From NCBI RefSeq assembly GCF_042652185.1, contig NZ_JBHSIX010000003.1: a stretch of DNA of 64,000 nucleotides; one strand, 5' to 3'. Positions within the stretch are counted from its first letter, which is position 1; each line of letters starts with the position of its first letter. The DNA is from Actinacidiphila fildesensis (GTDB lineage Bacteria; Actinomycetota; Actinomycetes; Streptomycetales; Streptomycetaceae). This document shows, one piece after another, positions 42,914 through 51,475 of the stretch. The notes beneath the pieces are model-generated. The model saw nothing but the letters and a program-made list of their open reading frames with translations. It was not told the DNA's origin and did no database searches. The position numbers and the translations under genes are program-made.

Positions 42914-43863
42914 TGCGCTACGACAGCCCGCTGGCGGCGGTGGGCAACACCCCGCTCGTCCGCCTCCCGCGCCTGTCCCCGTCCGACGCCGTCAGCGTCT
43001 GGGCCAAACTGGAGGACCGCAACCCCACCGGCTCGATCAAGGACCGCCCCGCGCTCCACATGATCGAGCAGGCCGAGGCGGACGGCCGGCTCACCCCCGG
43101 CTGCACCATCCTCGAACCCACCTCGGGCAACACCGGCATCTCGCTGGCCATGGCCGCGCGCCTCAAGGGCTACCGCATCGTCTGCGTCATGCCCGAGAAC
43201 ACCTCGTCGGAGCGGCGCGAACTGCTCGCGATGTGGGGCGCCGAGATCATCTCCTCACCGGCCGCGGGCGGCTCCAACACCGCCGTCCGGATGGCCAAGG
43301 AGATCTCCGCCGAACACCCCGACTGGGTGATGCTCTACCAGTACGGCAACCCCGCCAACGCGGGCGCCCACTACGCGACCACCGGCCCGGAGATCCTCAC
43401 GGACCTCCCCACCATCACCCACTTCGTCGCCGGCCTGGGCACCACCGGCACCCTGATGGGCGTCGGCCGCTACCTGCGCGAGAAGGTCCCCGGAGTCGCC
43501 ATCGTCGCCGCCGAGCCCCGCTACGACGACATCGTCTACGGACTGCGCAACCTCGACGAGGGCTTCGTCCCCGAGCTCTACGACGAGTCCGTCCTCACCA
43601 CCCGCTTCTCCGTCGGATCCGAGGACGCCGTCCGCCGCACCCGCGAGCTCCTCCAGCAGGAGGGCATCTTCGCCGGCGTCTCCACCGGCGCTGCCCTGCA
43701 CGCCGCACTCGGCGTCGCCGCCAAGGCCCACAAGGCGGGGGAGCGTGCCGACATCGTCTTCGTCGTCGCCGACGGCGGCTGGAAGTACCTCTCCACCGGC
43801 ATCTACACCGCCCCCAGCACCGAAGCCGCGGTCCAACAGCTGCACGGCCAGCTCTGGGCCTGA
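42913..43863 (+). CDS. cysM: CysO-dependent cysteine synthase (O-phosphoserine type)
   Basis: The 316-residue PLP enzyme has Lys43 in GSIKDRPAL, the substrate loop PTSGNTGISLA and the phosphate loop GTTGTLMG. The segment YGLRNLDEGFVPEL contains the Arg that in the Mycobacterium tuberculosis CysM selects O-phosphoserine and thiocarboxylated CysO instead of O-acetylserine and sulphide. Together with mec and cysO this forms the sulphide-independent cysteine route. Translationally coupled to cysO. Confidence 0.94.
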   Translation: MRYDSPLAAVGNTPLVRLPRLSPSDAVSVWAKLEDRNPTGSIKDRPALHMIEQAEADGRLTPGCTILEPTSGNTGISLAMAARLKGYRIVCVMPENTSSERRELLAMWGAEIISSPAAGGSNTAVRMAKEISAEHPDWVMLYQYGNPANAGAHYATTGPEILTDLPTITHFVAGLGTTGTLMGVGRYLREKVPGVAIVAAEPRYDDIVYGLRNLDEGFVPELYDESVLTTRFSVGSEDAVRRTRELLQQEGIFAGVSTGAALHAALGVAAKAHKAGERADIVFVVADGGWKYLSTGIYTAPSTEAAVQQLHGQLWA

Positions 43864-43888
43864 CCACCCCCGCGCACCCACGCGGCGC

Positions 43889-43915
43889 CGGCCGGCCCAC
43901 CCGGGCGGCCGGCCG
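43889..43915. terminator. Hairpin between convergent cysM and mazF-like genes
   Basis: A GGCCGGCC-rich stem (about 43889-43897 with 43907-43915) closes a loop of 9 bases; likely a bidirectional terminator. Confidence 0.6.
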
Positions 43916-43918
43916 CGG

Positions 43919-44383
43919 TCAGCGCACCATCCGCCGCACCTGCTGCCACAGCGCCGCGTCCAGCACACCCGCCCGGCGGCGGAACGCCGCGGAGCGCACC
44001 TCCCGCAGCTCGTCGGTCTCCAGATAACTCGTACGGCCCTGCGCGTCGCCCACGGTTCCCGGCGGCAGGGCGATCACCCCCGGCAGCTCCTCGTGGTACT
44101 TGCTGGTGATCTTCGCGACGCGCACCGTGCCCCCCTTCACGGACAGCACCAGACACGGCCGGTCCTTCGCCCCCGACCCGTCCTCGAACGGCACGTCCGC
44201 CCACCAGATCTCCCCCGCGGCCGGCGCCCGCCGCCCGCCACGCCCGGGCCCCGGACGATCCGCCGCGCGCGGCGGCCGCACCGGACCACCGGGCCGCCGC
44301 CGCGCCGCCGACCGCGTCCACACCGAGAAAACAGCCAGTACGACCACGGCCGCGACCGCCACCAACCACCAGGTCATGTCCAT
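43919..44383 (-). CDS. Membrane-anchored PemK/MazF-family protein
   Basis: The 154-residue protein has an N-terminal membrane segment (WWLVAVAAVVVLAVFSVW), a basic Pro/Gly-rich linker, and a MazF-like domain from about residue 60: AAGEIWWADVPFEDGSGAKD, RPCLVLSV, VAKITSKYH and SYLETDELREV. Classic MazF toxins are soluble mRNA endonucleases of about 110 residues with an adjacent antitoxin; here there is no antitoxin gene and the domain is tethered to the membrane. ATG at 44383, alternative at 44377. A housekeeping role is possible. Confidence 0.82.
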   Translation of the reverse strand: MDMTWWLVAVAAVVVLAVFSVWTRSAARRRPGGPVRPPRAADRPGPGRGGRRAPAAGEIWWADVPFEDGSGAKDRPCLVLSVKGGTVRVAKITSKYHEELPGVIALPPGTVGDAQGRTSYLETDELREVRSAAFRRRAGVLDAALWQQVRRMVR

Positions 44384-44608
44384 ATGGGCTCCCACAGTCG
44401 AAAATCTGTCGAAGAAGATCCTCAATCGGAACCGACCGTACCGGCCGCCCCTCGTACTGGTGATTCCGCCCACAACAGGGCACGGAGGAGGCGCGTCGGC
44501 CCGCCCCGCGCCTTACTCTCGTCAACACATGGCGGACCGCACCCGCCTAACCCCCCACTCCAACCGGTATGGGGGCGATCTGTGGCGCGCCCACGGAGGT
44601 TTCACGGC

Positions 44609-45361
44609 ATGAAGCTCACCGTCGTCGGCTGCTCGGGTTCGTTCCCGTCCGCGGAATCGGCCTGCTCGAGCTACCTCGTCGAGGCCGACGGTTTCCGGCT
44701 GCTGCTCGACATGGGCAACGGAGCCCTGGGCGAACTGCAGCGCCACTGCGGCCTCTACGACCTGGACGCGGTCCTGCTCAGCCATCTGCACGCCGATCAC
44801 TGCATCGACATGTGCGGCTACTTCGTGGCCCGTTACTACCGCCACGACGGCGGCCCCGCCGACGCCATCCCCGTCTACGGCCCCGAAGGCACCGAGCGCC
44901 GGCTCTCCACCGCCTACGGCGACATGCCCGACGAGAAGTGCATGAGCGAGGTCTTCGACTTCCGCACCCTGGAACCCGGCAGCTTCACGCTCGGCCCCTT
45001 CACCATCACCACCGACCGGGTCAGCCACCCCGTCGAAGCGTTCGGCTTCCGCATCGAACACGACGGCCGGACCCTGACGTACTCCGGTGACACCGGCCCC
45101 TGCGACGCGCTGCTCGGCCTCGCCGACGGCACCGACCTCTTCCTGTGCGAAGCCTCCTTCACCCACGGCAAGGAAGACATCCCCGAGCTGCACCTCAACG
45201 GTCGCCAGGCCGGCGAACACGCCGACCGCGCCGGCGCCGGGCGCCTCGTCCTCACCCACATCCCGCCGTGGACCGACCCCGCCCGCAACCTCACCGACGC
45301 CCGCGCCGTCTTCGACGGCCCGGTGGAACTCGCCACGTCGGGCGCGGTGTACGAGATCTGA
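44609..45361 (+). CDS. Metallo-beta-lactamase-fold hydrolase
   Basis: The 250-residue protein has an N-terminal VGCSGSFPSAESACSSYLV, the metal site SHLHADHCIDM (HxHxDH), GDTGPCDALLGLA and late His in LTHIPPW, the pattern of RNase Z-like or cyclic-nucleotide phosphodiesterase-like members of the superfamily. The substrate is unknown. ATG at 44609 follows GGAGG. In streptomycetes it commonly sits between the cysteine genes and rph. Confidence 0.9.
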   Translation: MKLTVVGCSGSFPSAESACSSYLVEADGFRLLLDMGNGALGELQRHCGLYDLDAVLLSHLHADHCIDMCGYFVARYYRHDGGPADAIPVYGPEGTERRLSTAYGDMPDEKCMSEVFDFRTLEPGSFTLGPFTITTDRVSHPVEAFGFRIEHDGRTLTYSGDTGPCDALLGLADGTDLFLCEASFTHGKEDIPELHLNGRQAGEHADRAGAGRLVLTHIPPWTDPARNLTDARAVFDGPVELATSGAVYEI

Positions 45362-45367
45362 GCCGCG

Positions 45368-45763
45368 TCAGTCGATGACGTCGACGGTGCAGCGCAGGCC
45401 GGAAGCGCGCGCCAGGCGGCCATCCGTGGTCACCAGGGTGCACCGGTACGCCTCGGCGGCCGCCACATACGCCGCGTCATAGGCGGTGACGTTGCCCCGG
45501 AGTTCCCACATCCGGGGCAGTAACACCCTGGTGAGTGGCACGACCGGATCGATCCGGGCCAGCGCGTCAACAGCGTCGGCCGCGTGTCGCGCGCTGATCT
45601 TCCCTCCCAGCAGGTTGCCCCTCACCACCGAGAGCACCTCGACCATCCAGTGTTCAGGGGCGATCCACCGGTCGTCGGCGGCGAGTGCCGCTCGGCAGCG
45701 GTCGCCCGTCGGCCCCTCGTCGAGCAGGGAGAAGGCGAAGACCGAGGCATCGACAACGATCAT
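45368..45763 (-). CDS. PIN-domain (VapC-type) toxin
   Basis: The 131-residue protein starts MIVVDASVFAFSLL with the first PIN acidic residue, has Glu in APEHWMVEVLSVVR, and the second acidic pair in TAYDAAYVAAAE plus TTDGRLA. VapC toxins are Mg-dependent RNases acting on tRNA or rRNA. Its start overlaps the stop of the antitoxin gene by 4 bases. It is convergent with the preceding hydrolase gene. Confidence 0.9.
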   Translation of the reverse strand: MIVVDASVFAFSLLDEGPTGDRCRAALAADDRWIAPEHWMVEVLSVVRGNLLGGKISARHAADAVDALARIDPVVPLTRVLLPRMWELRGNVTAYDAAYVAAAEAYRCTLVTTDGRLARASGLRCTVDVID

Positions 45764-46026
45764 CCGGTGCCACCGGGCAGGCCCATGGTCGTGTCACGCT
45801 CAGTCCGTTCGGCGCCCAGCGTGCCGAGGACGTCGTCCCGGGTGAGCCGGGTCCCGTAGGAGTGCCTGGAGAAACGCTGCAGCTCGGCCACGTTGTCCCG
45901 GCGCCTGACTTCGTCATTGACGACGTCGAGCAGGTAGTTCTGCAGCGACTGCCCGCGTTCCTGCGCTATGGCGGCGAGTTTGTTGCGCAGTTCGTCGGGG
46001 ACGTCACGAATCTGGAGAGCGACCAT
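45760..46026 (-). CDS. FitA/VapB-type ribbon-helix-helix antitoxin
   Basis: The 88-residue protein begins VALQIRDVPDELRNKLAAIA and SLQNYLLDVV, the FitA-like ribbon-helix-helix domain, with a C-terminal toxin-binding region (SRHSYGTRLTRDDVLGTLG). It precedes the PIN toxin gene and overlaps it. Autoregulation is likely through the repeats just upstream. Confidence 0.88.
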   Translation of the reverse strand: MVALQIRDVPDELRNKLAAIAQERGQSLQNYLLDVVNDEVRRRDNVAELQRFSRHSYGTRLTRDDVLGTLGAERTERDTTMGLPGGTG

Positions 46027-46044
46027 GACTCCAGGCTACACCGG

Positions 46045-46064
46045 TTGCATGCATCTTTGCATGC
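46045..46064. promoter_or_regulatory. Repeated TTGCATGC operator of the VapBC module
   Basis: TTGCATGC occurs at 46045-46052 and 46057-46064, each with the GCATGC palindrome and 12 bases apart, 19 bases before the antitoxin start on the reverse strand. Its outer end touches the adjacent terminator stem. Confidence 0.6.
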
Positions 46065-46104
46065 GCGAGGCCCCCGGAACCGTACGGTTCCGGGGGCCTC
46101 GCGC
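46063..46104. terminator. Terminator of nagE2, abutting the VapBC operator
   Basis: A perfect 21-bp inverted repeat centred on 46083/46084 lies between the nagE2 stop and the VapBC promoter and would end nagE2 transcription. Confidence 0.85.
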
Positions 46105-46132
46105 CGTTCTCAACGAGCGGGGTTCACCCGGC

Positions 46133-47383
46133 TCACGCCTTGGTGAGGTCCTCGATCTCCTCCTCGGGCTCGCGGCCCGGGGTGATGAGGTTGAACTTGG
46201 TGATCGCGAAGCGGAAGACCACGTAGTAGATCACCGCGAAGCAGAGCCCGATCGGGATGATCAGCCACGGCTTGGTGGCGAGGTTCCAGTTCAGGAAGTA
46301 GTCGATGAAGCCGGCCGAGAAGGTGAAGCCGGCGTGCACGCCCAGCGCCCAGGTGACGGCCATCGAGACGGCGGTCAGCAGCGCGTGGATCACGTAGAGC
46401 ACCGGGGCGATGAACATGAACGAGAACTCGATCGGCTCGGTGATGCCGGTGACGAACGAGGTCAGCGCGAGCGAGATCATCATGCCCATGACGGCCTTGC
46501 GGCGCTCGGGGCGGGCGCAGTGCGCGATGGCGATGGCGGCGGCCGGCAGGCCGAACATCATGATCGGGAAGAAGCCCGACATGAACTGTCCAGCGGTGGG
46601 GTCACCGGCGAAGAACCGGGTCAGGTCGCCGTGCACGACCTCGCCCGCGGAGTTCTTGAAGTCACCGAGCTGGAACCAGGAGACCGAGTTCACGAACTGG
46701 TGCATGCCGACCGGGATCAGCGCGCGGTTGATGAGGCCGAACAGACCGGCGCCCACGGCGCCCAGACCGGTCATCCACTCACCGAAGTTGCTGATGACCT
46801 TGCCGACCGGCTCCCAGCCGAGGCCGAATACGACACCGACGAGCGTGCCGACGAAGGCCATGATGATCGGCACCAGGCGGCGGCCGTTGAAGAAGCCGAG
46901 CCAGTCGACCAGCTGCTTGCGGTGGTAGCGCTGCCACAGGACCGCGGCGAGCAGACCCATGATGATGCCGCCGAGGACGCCGGGGTTGTTGTAGACCGCC
47001 GGGTCGTCCTTGCCCGCCTTGATGACGGCGTCGGTGACCGGGAACGCCTTCAGGACGTTGCTGTAGACCAGGAAGCCGACCAGCGCGGCGAGCGCGGTCG
47101 AGCCGTCGGCCTTCTTGGCGAAGCCGATCGCCACACCGATACAGAACAGCATCGGCAGGTTGTCGAAGACCGCGCCGCCGGCGGTCGCGAAGACCGCCGC
47201 GACCTTGTGCCAGCCGAGGCCCTTGTCGCCGAAGACATCGTCCTGGCCGAGGCGGAGCAGGATGCCCGCGGCCGGCAGAACGGCGATCGGCAGCTGGAGG
47301 CTGCGACCGACCTTCTGCAGACCGGAAAAGAGACCGGAGCCCCGCTTCTTCGCGGGGGCCGCCGTAGCGGTGGCCGTACTCAT
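46133..47383 (-). CDS. nagE2: PTS N-acetylglucosamine permease EIIC (NagE2-like)
   Basis: The 416-residue protein is a glucose-family EIIC with about ten membrane segments, QLPIAVLPAAGILLRLG near the start, GFFNGRRLVPIIM and the substrate-site motif GITEPIEFSFMFIAP. It carries no IIB or IIA domain. In S. coelicolor two such paralogues with a separate IIB protein take up GlcNAc; the order IIC, IIC, divergent IIB here is the same. Two overlapping DasR-like sites lie 49-81 bases upstream of its ATG. The E2/E1 naming follows gene order and is tentative. Confidence 0.88.
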   Translation of the reverse strand: MSTATATAAPAKKRGSGLFSGLQKVGRSLQLPIAVLPAAGILLRLGQDDVFGDKGLGWHKVAAVFATAGGAVFDNLPMLFCIGVAIGFAKKADGSTALAALVGFLVYSNVLKAFPVTDAVIKAGKDDPAVYNNPGVLGGIIMGLLAAVLWQRYHRKQLVDWLGFFNGRRLVPIIMAFVGTLVGVVFGLGWEPVGKVISNFGEWMTGLGAVGAGLFGLINRALIPVGMHQFVNSVSWFQLGDFKNSAGEVVHGDLTRFFAGDPTAGQFMSGFFPIMMFGLPAAAIAIAHCARPERRKAVMGMMISLALTSFVTGITEPIEFSFMFIAPVLYVIHALLTAVSMAVTWALGVHAGFTFSAGFIDYFLNWNLATKPWLIIPIGLCFAVIYYVVFRFAITKFNLITPGREPEEEIEDLTKA

Positions 47384-47431
47384 CAGATTCCTCCTGGTGA
47401 GGCGGGCACTTCAAGGGGGACGGCCCGCCGC

Positions 47432-47464
47432 TATGGTCTATACCACTGAGTGGTGTAGACCAGT
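47432..47464. promoter_or_regulatory. Two adjacent DasR-like operators before nagE2
   Basis: Site one, TATGGTCTATACCACT (47432-47447), and site two, AGTGGTGTAGACCAGT (47449-47464), match 13 and 15 of 16 positions of the dre consensus. They lie 49-81 bases upstream of the nagE2 ATG on the reverse strand. Confidence 0.85.
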
Positions 47465-47503
47465 TTTAACACGTCGGGGCGGGATAAAGGAATCCCCAGT
47501 TCC

Positions 47504-47519
47504 GGTGGTCTAAACCACA
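47504..47519. promoter_or_regulatory. Third DasR-like operator upstream of nagE2
   Basis: The core TGGTCTAAACCA (47506-47517) is a near-perfect dre half-site pair. It lies about 40 bases further upstream of the double site, directly next to the nagE1 terminator. Confidence 0.7.
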
Positions 47520-47522
47520 TGC

Positions 47523-47560
47523 CGAACGGCCCCCGGGTCCAAGGACTCGGGGGCCGTTCG
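47523..47560. terminator. Terminator after nagE1
   Basis: An 18-bp stem with one G-T pair (47523-47540 with 47543-47560) ends 42 bases after the nagE1 stop. Confidence 0.85.
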
Positions 47561-47602
47561 GGGCGGGACTTCATGCCCGGATTTCTCCGGGTGGCCATCG
47601 CG

Positions 47603-48904
47603 CTACTTGATGTTCTCCTGCACCAGTTCCTCCTCGACGTCCTCCGGCTCCCGGCCGGGCGTCGCGAGGTTGAACTTGGTGATCACGAAGCGGAAGAGGG
47701 CGTAGTACACCACCGCGAAGGCGAGCCCGATCGGAATGATCAACCAGGGCTTGGTGGCCAGCCCCCAGTTGAGGCCGTAGTCGATCAGACCCGCCGAGAA
47801 ACTGAAGCCGTCATGCACGCCGAGGCCCCAGGTGACGGCCAGCGAGACACCGGTCAGTACCGCATGGATCGCGTACAGCACCGGTGCGATGAAGAGGAAC
47901 GAGTACTCGATCGGCTCGGTGATACCGGTGACCAGCGACGTCAGACCGATCGACACCATCATGCCGGTGATCTCCTTGCGGCGGTGCGGCTTGGCGCAGT
48001 GCGCCATCGCCAGCGCCGCGGCAGGCAGGGCGAACATCATGATCGGGAAGAAGCCCGAGGTGAACTGGCCGGCCGTCGGGTCGCCCGCCAGGAAGCGGGG
48101 GATGTCACCGTGCACGACCGCGCCGTCCGGCTTGGTGAAGTCGCCGAACTGGAAGAACACGAACACGTTCAGGAACTGGTGCAGGCCGATGACGAGCAGC
48201 GCGCGGTTGGCCACACCGAAGATGCCGGACCCGACCGAGCCCAGGTCGACCAGCCACTTGCTGAAGCTGGTGAGCGCGTCGCCGATCGGCGGCCAGACCC
48301 ACAGGCAGATCACCGCGAAGACGATCGCCACGAAGGCCATGATGATCGGGACCAGCCGGCGCCCGTTGAAGAAGCCGAGCCAGTCCACCAGCTTCGTCCG
48401 GTGATAGCGCATCCAGAAGTAGGACGTCGCCAGGCCGATCACGATGCCGCCGAAGACCCCCGGGTTCTGGAAGGCGGCCGCGGTGACCGTCGTACCCTCC
48501 AGGCAGACCCCGGTGGAGAACTTGGCGGCGCCGCCGCAGTCCACCGGGAACTGGCGCAGCACGTTGAAGTAGACGAGGAAGCCCACCACCGCGGCCAGCG
48601 CGGTCGAGCCGTCCGCCTTCTTGGCCATGCCAATCGCCACACCCACGGCGAACAGCATCGGCAGGCCCAACGAGCCGTCCAGCAGCGCACCTCCGGCGCC
48701 GTTGAAGACTTTGGCGACCTTGTCCCAGCCCAGCCCGTCCGCGCCGAAGACATCCGGCTGGCCGAGCCGGTTCAGGATGCCCGCCGCCGGAAGCACCGCG
48801 ATCGGCAACTGCAGGCTGCGGCCCATCTTCTGCAGCCCCTGGAAGAGGACACTGGTCCACTTCTTCCGGGGCTGCTGCCCGACGGCGGCGTTGTCCGAAC
48901 TCAT
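47603..48904 (-). CDS. nagE1: PTS N-acetylglucosamine permease EIIC (NagE1-like)
   Basis: The 433-residue EIIC is a paralogue of the neighbouring NagE2-like protein, sharing QLPIAVLPAAGILNRLG, GFFNGRRLVPIIM and GITEPIEYSFLFIAP. It has a small insertion in an external loop (CGGAAKFSTGVCLEG) with two cysteines not present in NagE2. It is divergent from nagF, with a DasR-like site in the shared promoter region. The general PTS proteins and IIA component are not in the window. Confidence 0.88.
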   Translation of the reverse strand: MSSDNAAVGQQPRKKWTSVLFQGLQKMGRSLQLPIAVLPAAGILNRLGQPDVFGADGLGWDKVAKVFNGAGGALLDGSLGLPMLFAVGVAIGMAKKADGSTALAAVVGFLVYFNVLRQFPVDCGGAAKFSTGVCLEGTTVTAAAFQNPGVFGGIVIGLATSYFWMRYHRTKLVDWLGFFNGRRLVPIIMAFVAIVFAVICLWVWPPIGDALTSFSKWLVDLGSVGSGIFGVANRALLVIGLHQFLNVFVFFQFGDFTKPDGAVVHGDIPRFLAGDPTAGQFTSGFFPIMMFALPAAALAMAHCAKPHRRKEITGMMVSIGLTSLVTGITEPIEYSFLFIAPVLYAIHAVLTGVSLAVTWGLGVHDGFSFSAGLIDYGLNWGLATKPWLIIPIGLAFAVVYYALFRFVITKFNLATPGREPEDVEEELVQENIK

Positions 48905-48971
48905 CGGTGGCCTCCTGGTGGCTGCCGGTCAGGCGGCTGTCGTGTCGCCTCTGTTTTGTCGCCTGGCCCAA

Positions 48972-48987
48972 AGTGGTGTAGACCATT
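48972..48987. promoter_or_regulatory. DasR-like operator between nagE1 and nagF
   Basis: AGTGGTGTAGACCATT matches 14 of 16 dre positions and lies 68 bases before nagE1 and 155 bases before nagF, so it could control both directions. Confidence 0.8.
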
Positions 48988-49141
48988 TACGACGTGGGTG
49001 GCACTACGCCCCCGAGGGCACGGCACCAGTGATCGTTATCTTTCGTCACAAACCGGAACCCTGCCCGCGAAGATGGGCCAAACGTGCGTTACCGTTTGAA
49101 ACCGGGCCGGGCCGCCGGGCCGAGACACTCAGGAGTGAGCA

Positions 49142-49381
49142 ATGGCCACCAAGGCTGAGCAGATCGTCGCCGGACTCGGCGGACTCGACAACATCGAAGA
49201 GGTCGAGGGCTGCATCACCCGCCTCCGCACCGAGGTGAAGGACCCCGGCCTCGTCGACGAGGCCGCCCTCAAGAAGGCCGGCGCCCACGGCGTCGTCAAG
49301 ATGGGCACCGCGATCCAGGTCGTCATCGGCACCGACGCCGACCCCATCGCCGCCGACATCGAAGACATGATGGACAACTGA
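49142..49381 (+). CDS. nagF: PTS EIIB phosphocarrier protein for GlcNAc
   Basis: The 79-residue stand-alone EIIB has the phosphorylation site Cys24 in VEGCITRLR, followed by VKDPGLVDEAALKKAGAHG and the typical C terminus. It takes phosphate from IIA and passes it to the sugar carried by NagE. ATG at 49142 follows CAGGAGTGAGC. Its last codons (GACAAC and TGA) form the first unit of a tandem repeat. Confidence 0.93.
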   Translation: MATKAEQIVAGLGGLDNIEEVEGCITRLRTEVKDPGLVDEAALKKAGAHGVVKMGTAIQVVIGTDADPIAADIEDMMDN

Positions 49382-49456
49382 GCTCACCGGACAACTGAGC
49401 CCAGCGCACAACTGAGCCGACCGCACAACTGAGCTCACCGCACAACTGAGCTCACC
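49372..49456. repeat. 17-bp tandem repeat, five units, at the nagF stop codon
   Basis: Five consecutive 17-base units of the form GCACAACTGAGCTCACC run from 49372 to 49456; units one to three differ at one to three positions and the last two are identical. Each unit carries an ACAACTGA copy of the nagF 3' end. Confidence 0.95.
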
Positions 49457-49478
49457 CCTCAGCGCACCACCGACACCC

Positions 49479-49512
49479 GCGGGGGCCCGTTCCGACCGGA
49501 ACGGGCCCCCGC
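49479..49512. terminator. Terminator between nagF and rph
   Basis: A perfect 15-bp stem (49479-49493 with 49498-49512) with loop GACC, ending 23 bases before the rph start. Confidence 0.85.
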
Positions 49513-49534
49513 CGTTTGTCGATAGGGTCGAACC

Positions 49535-50257
<723 letters not shown>

Positions 50258-50394
50258 TACTCACCGCTGATACCGACCGCTGATACCCATCGCGAAACCT
50301 GTCACTTTCGCGCAACCAGGCAACTGGGGCGCCACGCGGCGCGTGTCTACCGATACAGATCTCACACGGAGATCCCCGGGGGAGGAACCCACCC

Positions 50395-50784
50395 ATGGCC
50401 ACGCGCCGCCGCATCACCGTCGCCGCCCTCGCCGCGGCCGCCGCCCTGACGCTCCCGGCCGCCGCCGGCTGCAGCGCCATCGACAAGGCACTCGACTGCG
50501 CCCACGTGGCCGCCGTGGTCGCGGGCGACGTCCAGAACCTGCAGAACGCCGTCAGCAACGCCGGCAACAGCCCGCAGGACGCCGTCAACGCCCTCGACCA
50601 GATCTCCCGCGACCTCAAGGACGTCGGCAACAAGACCGGCAACGCCGACGTCAGCAAGGCCGTCAACGACCTCAACACCGCGGTCAAGAACGCCCGCACA
50701 GCCGCCAACAACGGAACCACCCCGGACGTGACGCCGGTCGCGGACGCGGCCGGCGAACTCACCAAGGTCTGCACCCCGGGCTGA
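50395..50784 (+). CDS. Small putative lipoprotein
   Basis: The 129-residue protein has a lipoprotein signal (ALTLPAAAGC, Cys at about residue 25) and a helical, Asn/Asp-rich mature part with three further cysteines at most. It lies between rph and rdgB on the same strand. I do not recognise a function. The start is supported by GGGGGAGG upstream of ATG 50395. Confidence 0.8.
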   Translation: MATRRRITVAALAAAAALTLPAAAGCSAIDKALDCAHVAAVVAGDVQNLQNAVSNAGNSPQDAVNALDQISRDLKDVGNKTGNADVSKAVNDLNTAVKNARTAANNGTTPDVTPVADAAGELTKVCTPG

Positions 50785-50823
50785 CGGCCGGGCCGCGCTT
50801 CCCGCCAGGAGATAATCGACGCC

Positions 50824-51426
50824 ATGCAGCGCCTTGTCCTCGCGACCCGAAACGCCCACAAAGTCACCGAACTCCGCGCCATCCTCGCCGACACAGGTCT
50901 CGCCGTGGACCTCGTCGGCGCGGACGCCTACCCCGAGATCCCCGACGTCAAGGAAACCGGCGTCACCTTCGCCGAGAACGCCCTCCTCAAGGCCCACGCC
51001 CTGGCCCAGGCCACCGGCCTGCCCGCCGTCGCCGACGACTCCGGCCTCTGCGTCGACGTCCTCGGCGGCGCCCCCGGCATCTTCTCCGCCCGCTGGGCCG
51101 GCACCCACGGCGACGACGCCGCCAACCTCGCCCTCCTGCTCGCCCAGCTCTCCGACATCGACGACACCCACCGCGCCGCGCACTTCGCCTGCGCGGCAGC
51201 CCTCGCCCTCCCCGACGGCACCGAACGCGTCGTGGAAGGCCGCCTCCCCGGCACCCTCCGCCACACGCCTACGGGAACCGGCGGCTTCGGCTACGACCCG
51301 ATCCTCCAACCGCTCGGTGACACCCGCACTTGCGCGGAACTGACTCCGTCGGAGAAGAACGCGATCAGCCACCGGGGGGAAGCGTTCCGGGCGCTGGCAC
51401 CGATCGTGGCCGAACTTCTTGGCTGA
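50824..51426 (+). CDS. rdgB: Non-canonical purine NTP pyrophosphatase (RdgB/HAM1)
   Basis: The 200-residue enzyme hydrolyses dITP, XTP and similar nucleotides to keep them out of DNA and RNA. Motifs: LVLATRNAHKVTELRAIL, VTFAENALLKAHALA, VADDSGLCVDVLGGAPGIFS, GTGGFGYDPIL and SHRGEAFRAL. ATG at 50824 is preceded by CAGGAG. A strong hairpin follows. Confidence 0.95.
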   Translation: MQRLVLATRNAHKVTELRAILADTGLAVDLVGADAYPEIPDVKETGVTFAENALLKAHALAQATGLPAVADDSGLCVDVLGGAPGIFSARWAGTHGDDAANLALLLAQLSDIDDTHRAAHFACAAALALPDGTERVVEGRLPGTLRHTPTGTGGFGYDPILQPLGDTRTCAELTPSEKNAISHRGEAFRALAPIVAELLG

Positions 51427-51434
51427 GAACAGCG

Positions 51435-51470
51435 ATATGGCCATTCCCTTGTGCAAGGGAATGGCCATAT
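51435..51470. terminator. Terminator between rdgB and the reverse-strand tRNA
   Basis: A perfect 17-bp stem (51435-51451 with 51454-51470), unusually AT-rich for this genome, ending 6 bases before the tRNA 3' end. Confidence 0.85.
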
Positions 51471-51475
51471 TCATG

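Noticed and set aside
51435..51470. AT-rich perfect inverted repeat as an insertion-sequence end
   Set aside because: It has a terminator position after rdgB, no target duplication and no transposase gene nearby.
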